From assembly GCA_022768185.1 (NCBI GenBank), contig JALEMS010000023.1, forward strand, positions 41,711-105,710: a stretch of DNA of 64,000 nt, in the 5' to 3' direction. Made by a program: the position numbers and the translations under genes. How positions within the stretch are numbered: position 1 is the first letter of the stretch; each line of letters begins with the position of its first letter. The notes under the pieces were generated by a model. The model was given only the letters and a program-made list of their open reading frames with translations. It had not been told where the DNA came from and searched no databases. The stretch comes from Clostridiales bacterium. Its GTDB lineage: Bacteria; Bacillota; Clostridia; Oscillospirales; Oscillospiraceae. Positions 60,458 to 64,000 of this stretch are shown one piece after another.

Positions 60458-60976
60458 ATGAGAATTGCCAGCTATGTGCAGGACTCCATTGTCGATGGCC
60501 CCGGTCTGCGCTTTACCCTGTTCGTACAGGGCTGTCCGCACGGCTGTCCCGGCTGCCACAACCCCACAACGCATGATTTTCACGGCGGACGGGAGCTCGC
60601 GGTAGCTGACGTCATCTCCGTCATGCTCTCCAATCCCTGGACGGACGGTCTGACACTCTCCGGCGGCGAACCGTTCGCGCAGCCGTCTGCCTGTGCGGAG
60701 ATCGCACGCGCAGCAAAACAGCACGGCCTTTCCGTATGGGCCTATACCGGATATACCTTCGAGCAGCTGCTGGCAGATCGGCGGCCTGAGATTGCCGTAT
60801 TGCTTTCCCAGTGCGATGTGCTGGTGGACGGTCCGTTTCTGCTGGAACGCAGGAGCCTCTCTTTGCGCTGGCGCGGCAGCACGAACCAGCGTGTGCTCGA
60901 CGTTCCTGCCAGCCTCTCCACCGGCCGCGCCGTCCCGCTTGCTGGCTATGAAAGCCCGGGCGCAGATCAGAGATAA
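60458..60976 (+). CDS. nrdG: Anaerobic ribonucleoside-triphosphate reductase activating protein NrdG
   Basis: A 172-residue radical SAM enzyme. It has the short NrdG architecture with the [4Fe-4S] cysteines in FVQGCPHGCPGCHNP and the downstream TLSGGEPFAQP, WAYTGYTFEQLL and DVLVDGPFLLERR motifs. It generates the glycyl radical on NrdD for anaerobic deoxyribonucleotide synthesis. The start follows GGAAAGGATGCCCT. The nrdD gene is not in the window, whereas the two are usually adjacent. It is the last protein gene before tRNA-Leu. Confidence 0.93.
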   Translation: MRIASYVQDSIVDGPGLRFTLFVQGCPHGCPGCHNPTTHDFHGGRELAVADVISVMLSNPWTDGLTLSGGEPFAQPSACAEIARAAKQHGLSVWAYTGYTFEQLLADRRPEIAVLLSQCDVLVDGPFLLERRSLSLRWRGSTNQRVLDVPASLSTGRAVPLAGYESPGADQR

Positions 60977-61003
60977 TTCCTTTGAAAAAAGCTGAAAAAA
61001 GTA

Positions 61004-61032
61004 TTGACATTTCCGCATACCGGTGTTATTAT
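61004..61032 (+). promoter_or_regulatory. Promoter of the tRNA-Leu gene
   Basis: TTGACA (61004-61009) and TATTAT (61027-61032) are spaced by 17 bases and lie about 30 bases before the tRNA. Confidence 0.85.
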
Positions 61033-61063
61033 AACACTCGTCCCCGGTAAATTCCCAATCCAT

Positions 61064-61151
61064 GCGCGAGTGGTGGAATTGGCAGACTCGCTAGATTCAG
61101 GTTCTAGTGCTCACTCCGGGCGTGCGGGTTCAAGTCCCGCCTCGCGCACCA
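61064..61151 (+). tRNA. tRNA-Leu (anticodon CAG)
   Basis: The 88-base gene folds as a class II tRNA: acceptor stem GCGCGAG/CTCGCGC, D arm with GGAATTGGCAGA, anticodon stem CTAGA/TCTAG with loop TTCAGGT giving anticodon CAG (reads CUG), a long variable arm, and T arm GCGGG-TTCAAGT-CCCGC. The 3' CCA is encoded. A terminator with a UUCG loop follows. tRNA-Leu genes are common integration sites, and the accessory-looking cluster starts about 180 bases downstream. Confidence 0.96.
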
Positions 61152-61157
61152 TTATGC

Positions 61158-61194
61158 AAAACCCCCGTAACATTCGTGTTACGGGGGTTTTCAT
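61158..61194 (+). terminator. Intrinsic terminator after tRNA-Leu
   Basis: A perfect 15-base stem AAAACCCCCGTAACA/TGTTACGGGGGTTTT closes a TTCG tetraloop. Confidence 0.92.
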
Positions 61195-61286
61195 ATATTT
61201 CACTGACATTTCCAGCGTTTTTTGCACCTTACCCGGTTTGCACCGACTTCTATTTTTGAAAATAAATTGCAAATATGCAAATCGTA

Positions 61287-61314
61287 GTTAGCAAATAAAA
61301 AAGCATTTGCTAAC
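61287..61314. repeat. AT-rich inverted repeat at the end of the small-protein cluster
   Basis: GTTAGCAAAT/ATTTGCTAAC is a perfect 10-base inverted repeat with an eight-base A-rich spacer. A third GCTAAC follows at 61322, and TGCAAAT words repeat just to the left (61267-61282). It may be a weak terminator for the minus-strand cluster or a protein-binding array such as integrase arm sites. Confidence 0.5.
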
Positions 61315-61330
61315 GAAAAATGCTAACGGA

Positions 61331-61618
61331 TCAGCCGCCGTTGCGGTACATCTCCGCCATGGCGCGAACATGCGCCGCGCACTCGGCATACTCTCCGCGC
61401 AGGTCGTCGATATATGCCTGCTCAAGGTGCGTGCGCTCTCCGGAAGGCTCCGCCATGGAATAAAGGTTTTCCGCATGTCGAAGCTCGTCCATTGCCATGT
61501 CGTAATAGACCTTTGCCCAGTTGGGATGATCCTTCCGGTTCTTCCGTGCGCACTTGATATACTTCTTCGCGTCCGCCAGCTCTTCCATCGAGCCGTCAAG
61601 CATCAGTTTTTCGTGCAT
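61331..61618 (-). CDS. Small helical protein of unknown function (phage-like cluster)
   Basis: A 95-residue, probably all-helical soluble protein starting MHEKLMLDGSMEELADAK behind GGAGGG. It is rich in charged residues and contains KVYYDMAMDELRHAENLYSM, which vaguely recalls ferritin-like helices with E-x-x-H; this resemblance is weak and metal binding is not shown. It is the last gene of the minus-strand cluster. Later ATG codons (residues 6 and 11) are possible starts. Confidence 0.65.
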   Translation of the reverse strand: MHEKLMLDGSMEELADAKKYIKCARKNRKDHPNWAKVYYDMAMDELRHAENLYSMAEPSGERTHLEQAYIDDLRGEYAECAAHVRAMAEMYRNGG

Positions 61619-61640
61619 GTCTGGCGCGCCCTCCTCTACC

Positions 61641-62057
61641 TTAAAGCTTTACGACGGTAACCGCCACATCAGAAACCGTAGCGCCGCCGCCGGAAAGCAC
61701 CAGAGAAAGCGAAGAACCGCGCCTGCCGCACAGCACGCGCACGATTGCGTTGACGGGGATAACAACAACGTCTCCCGCCGCCGTGGCCGTGACGGTCGAT
61801 ATAGCGCCGCTGACGGCGGCACCGTCCTGATACAGTGTTCCCGTCAGTTCGCCCGCTGCCGTGGCCGCGGCTGTCACGTTTGCATTGACGAGGTAATACC
61901 CTTCGTCGTTCAGCGTGATCGCGTTGCCGTTCAGGGCGATCACGCGATTGCAGCAGCCGCCGCCAAAGCCGTGGACGGCGCTGCCGAGAGGGATCGTGCT
62001 GCCGGCTGTCAGGACGGCAGCCGTGTCGTTTGCGGTATAAAGAGCAGCCTTTGCCAT
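61641..62057 (-). CDS. Gly/Ala/Thr/Val-rich beta-strand protein, possible virion or surface fibre domain
   Basis: A 138-residue protein starting MAKAALYTANDTAAVLTAGS behind AAGGAGG. It is rich in alternating small and beta-branched residues (LTAGSTIPLGSAVHGFGGGC, ISTVTATAAGDVVVIPVNAI), as in TNF/C1q-like or fibre-tip jelly-roll domains, which occur in phage fibres and bacterial exosporium proteins. No signal peptide. The resemblance is structural guesswork from pattern. It sits in the middle of the cluster, 73 bases after its neighbour. Confidence 0.65.
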   Translation of the reverse strand: MAKAALYTANDTAAVLTAGSTIPLGSAVHGFGGGCCNRVIALNGNAITLNDEGYYLVNANVTAAATAAGELTGTLYQDGAAVSGAISTVTATAAGDVVVIPVNAIVRVLCGRRGSSLSLVLSGGGATVSDVAVTVVKL

Positions 62058-62130
62058 AGTGTATTTTATCCTCCTTCATCTTTCCGGTACGGCGGGGCGA
62101 TTATGCCCCGCCATACACTCCCCTACCGTA

Positions 62131-62754
62131 TCAGAAGCCGTAGCTATTGCCGTTGCAGCCGTTGCAGCCAGCCAGAAGCGGGAACTGCGGCACAATGCCG
62201 TAGCAGTAAGGGCTGGTCTTCGGCACGCCGCACATGGCGGCCTGCAGCTGCAGCTGGTTGATCTGGTTTTGCATGTCGGCCATGCGGTTGCCCGTAATGG
62301 CGTCAAGGATCTTCTGCATCTGTGCCGTAGTGTTGGCGTTGATCGCAGCGGTGTTGATCGCACCGTTGTAATTCACGCCGTCGATCGCGCGCAGCGTCTC
62401 ACAACAGCAGCTCTGCAGCTGGGAAAACCCGCTGTTGGTCGCAGTCTGCAGGTCGCGCAGCTCGCCCAGAATGTTGTACTGTCCGTCTTTGATCGCGCCC
62501 TGGTTGTCATAGGCGGCCTGCCGAACGGCGGCGACAGTCTCGTTGTTCTGGCGCTCCAGCGCAGCAAAGTCGGTCGCGCGCTGCACGTCGCCGACAGTAG
62601 CGTTGCGCTCGCCGTTGCCGCCGAAGAATCCGCCGTTGCCGAAGATCAGGGCAAACAGGATGATAAGCACCCATGCCCCAGATCCGCCGAAGCAGTTGCC
62701 GTCCCGGCTGCCCATGAGAGCGCCGATATCGGCGAGGGAAACATTGTTGTCCAT
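62131..62754 (-). CDS. Cys/Asn/Gly-rich protein with one hydrophobic segment (phage-like cluster)
   Basis: The start is ATG 62754 behind AAAGGAGACCACACACC. The 207-residue protein has a hydrophobic segment at about 22-36 (WVLIILFALIFGNGG), a helical middle (VQRATDFAALERQNNETVAA), a Cys cluster (LQSCCCETLRAIDG) and a C-terminus with CNGCNGNSYGF. No known domain. Proteins of this general look occur in clostridial prophages as I recall, but I cannot confirm this. The middle helices suggest a coiled-coil or oligomeric structural protein. Confidence 0.65.
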   Translation of the reverse strand: MDNNVSLADIGALMGSRDGNCFGGSGAWVLIILFALIFGNGGFFGGNGERNATVGDVQRATDFAALERQNNETVAAVRQAAYDNQGAIKDGQYNILGELRDLQTATNSGFSQLQSCCCETLRAIDGVNYNGAINTAAINANTTAQMQKILDAITGNRMADMQNQINQLQLQAAMCGVPKTSPYCYGIVPQFPLLAGCNGCNGNSYGF

Positions 62755-62820
62755 GGTGTGTGGTCTCCTTTGTAAAAAGTATTTCACACGGCACGTTGTG
62801 CACCACGTGCCGATGTGTTC

Positions 62821-63111
62821 TTACTTTTTCAGCATCCCGGCGACGGCATTGATGTCGTCGGCGTTGATGCCATACTCCCGGGCCACCTGTTCCATGCTCT
62901 TGCCCTGTATATCATTGCAAAACTTGCGGAATTGCGGGTTGACAGCCGCAAGACCGCGTACAATCGTCTCGGCGTTTCCGCCGCCGCCAAACATGCCGGC
63001 AAGTCCGCGCACGTACTGCGCCACGCCGGCCAGCTGCTGCATGCGGCTCCCAGCTGCTGTCATTGCCGGTTTATGCACCGCACCGCCCAATTTGTTAAAC
63101 AGAGGATTCAT
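62821..63111 (-). CDS. Small protein of unknown function (phage-like cluster)
   Basis: A 96-residue protein (MNPLFNKLGGAVHKPAMTAA) with a Gly-rich centre (GLAGMFGGGGNAETI) and a C-terminal helix bundle (QGKSMEQVAREYGINADDIN) resembling a small helix-turn-helix-like tail. The first 17 bases overlap the end of the upstream gene, so translation is probably coupled. GGAGCGGAACAGCAGA precedes the ATG. Confidence 0.65.
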   Translation of the reverse strand: MNPLFNKLGGAVHKPAMTAAGSRMQQLAGVAQYVRGLAGMFGGGGNAETIVRGLAAVNPQFRKFCNDIQGKSMEQVAREYGINADDINAVAGMLKK

Positions 63112-63541
63112 TCTGCTGTTCCGCTCCTTTCAGCCGGCGGACAAGCTCATTAAACTCTGCCCGCGTCACAAACTGCGTCACGTCGACCTGCGGCGGCTGA
63201 TTCGTCAGCTGCACCGCGTCAGGGTCGAATGCCTCAAAACGGAACATTTCAGTTTCGGCCTTGCCCTTGCTGTCCGCTGTCCGTACTGCAAAGACCGGCT
63301 CGTTCTGGCTCATCACCCAAACCGTGTGGCCGGGCTGGACAGTGACCTGATATATGTCCTTCGCGTTCGGTACATATATCCAAGGCACCGCCTCCTGCAC
63401 GGGCGTCTCGTCCGGCGACTGCATAGACGGCTGCGGTCCCTGCGGCTGCGCGTATGGATTAAAGGGCGGGCGCATCATGCCCATCCCGCCCGGGAACGCG
63501 CCGTACTGCATGCCGGGATATGGATTGCGAGGGTCAAACAT
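63095..63541 (-). CDS. Met/Pro/Gly-rich N-terminus plus soluble domain, unknown function (phage-like cluster)
   Basis: The start is ATG 63541 behind GAAGGAGGCGATTTTA. The 148-residue protein has a low-complexity head (FDPRNPYPGMQYGAFPGGMG ... FNPYAQPQ), a central beta-type domain (VPWIYVPNAKDIYQVTVQPG, TVWVMSQNEPVFAVRTADS) and a C-terminal helix (TRAEFNELVRRLKGAEQQ) that may oligomerise. This layout suggests a minor structural or scaffold-type protein; no family is recognised. It is the first gene of the four-gene cluster after the terminator. Confidence 0.68.
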   Translation of the reverse strand: MFDPRNPYPGMQYGAFPGGMGMMRPPFNPYAQPQGPQPSMQSPDETPVQEAVPWIYVPNAKDIYQVTVQPGHTVWVMSQNEPVFAVRTADSKGKAETEMFRFEAFDPDAVQLTNQPPQVDVTQFVTRAEFNELVRRLKGAEQQNESSV

Positions 63542-63705
63542 TAAAATCGCCTCCTTCTGCCCAGGAGAATAAGGCAGAAAGAGGCGTCCGACCAGTGCGA
63601 AAAAGTGTTGTTTTCGTGTTGTTTTCGTGGAAACCGGTGACAAGCCGCCGCAACCGCCGAAAAATCGGCGGAAATCCTCCGCAAATCGCTGCCTTTAGCC
63701 AGAAA

Positions 63706-63746
63706 AAACGCACGGTATCGCGTTCCTTTTCGATACCGTGCGTTTG
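63706..63746 (-). terminator. Intrinsic terminator between the sigma-like gene and the small-protein cluster
   Basis: A perfect 15-base stem AAACGCACGGTATCG/CGATACCGTGCGTTT with a ten-base loop. On the minus strand it is followed by a T run, so it ends transcription of the partial gene at 63803-64000. Confidence 0.85.
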
Positions 63747-63802
63747 CCTGTTTACTTTTTACATCACTTACGCGCCGCCGGACACCCGGCGGCTCTCCCC
63801 AT

Positions 63803-64000
63803 TTACATGTGCTTTAACAGCGTCTGCTCCACATTCTTCGTCCGTGCTTTGACCCGGTCGACGGACAGGCTCATCGCCTCGGCCACCTCCTCATGTGTCA
63901 TCCCGTCCAGATAGCGCATTTCAAATATGCGCCGGTCATTCGCATCGAAAATCCACTCGCGCGCCAGCGCCTCCCACGCTGACCGGGGAAGCCCCGCGTC
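63803..64000 (-). CDS. Sigma-70 region-4-like DNA-binding protein, 5' end beyond the window
   Basis: The minus strand is open from 64000 to a TAA at 63803, giving the last 65 residues of a protein. The sequence includes IFDANDRRIFEMRYLDGMTH, EEVAEAMSLSVDRVKARTKN and ends EQTLLKHM. This is a helix-turn-helix of the sigma-70 region 4 type, as found in phage late-gene regulators (RinA/ArpU-like) as well as in ECF sigma factors. The start and any region 2 lie to the right of the window, so the class cannot be settled. Confidence 0.7.
   Translation of the reverse strand, partial: DAGLPRSAWEALAREWIFDANDRRIFEMRYLDGMTHEEVAEAMSLSVDRVKARTKNVEQTLLKHM

Overview
The window comes from a spore-forming, Gram-positive anaerobe of the Clostridia, most likely an Oscillospiraceae/Ruminococcaceae-type gut bacterium (Oscillibacter/Flavonifractor-like). 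This is an inference from high-GC coding sequence, strong GGAGG-type ribosome binding sites, AT-rich sigma-A promoters (TTGACA/TATAAT), several sporulation genes (spoIIP, spoIIIAB-AH, spoIID, a cwlD-type amidase, a SleB-type hydrolase), type III glutamine synthetase, PPi-type phosphofructokinase, anaerobic NrdG and a bacterial acyl-ACP thioesterase. It is mostly chromosomal backbone; the last 2.7 kb looks like accessory, possibly phage-derived DNA beside a tRNA-Leu.

Layout. 1-10 kb is minus-strand: a partial MBOAT O-acyltransferase, 3-methyladenine glycosylase, a Xer recombinase with a dif-like palindrome upstream, radA, a cwlD-like amidase, an aspartate aminotransferase, a P-type ATPase-like protein without its phosphorylation aspartate, and class II aldolase. 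10-21 kb holds PPi-PFK, an acyltransferase, a Fur/PerR regulator with an operator-like palindrome, a CBS protein, spoIIP, a TSCPD protein, a SleB hydrolase, rsmG, glnN, a Ca/Na antiporter and mntP. 21-29 kb is a lipoprotein followed by a complete phosphate module pstS-pstC-pstA-pstB-phoU-phoP-phoR with overlapping cistrons. 29-37 kb has a NagD-like HAD phosphatase, an acyl-ACP thioesterase with an ACT-ACT-metallo-beta-lactamase fusion, and a spoIIIA operon without spoIIIAA. 37-51 kb contains TspO, an SLH-anchored serine protease, a YkpA/YbiT-type ABC-F protein, a CIRCE-controlled Hsp20, spoIID, a hotdog thioesterase, clpC, a 2[4Fe-4S] ferredoxin, a TrmN6-like methyltransferase, rsmI and a MATE exporter. 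51-61 kb has a HerA-like ATPase, a three-gene NitT/TauT-type ABC importer, ychF, a COG2509 flavoprotein, thrS without a TGS domain, nrdG and tRNA-Leu(CAG). 61.3-64 kb is a minus-strand run of small proteins plus a partial sigma-region-4-like protein.

Functional connections. The pst-pho operon couples phosphate uptake to its two-component regulator. SpoIIP, SpoIID and the SpoIIIA proteins belong to engulfment and the forespore feeding-tube complex; the CwlD-like amidase and SleB-type protein point to spore cortex maturation and germination. Hsp20 (HrcA/CIRCE) and ClpC provide stress proteostasis. PPi-PFK and aldolase are divergently placed glycolytic neighbours. Most cistron groups are closed by clear intrinsic terminators. 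No rRNA, CRISPR array or insertion sequence was seen. Intergenic stretches over 300 bases are described as separate entries. All calls come from reading the sequence and from remembered family features; no database search was run.
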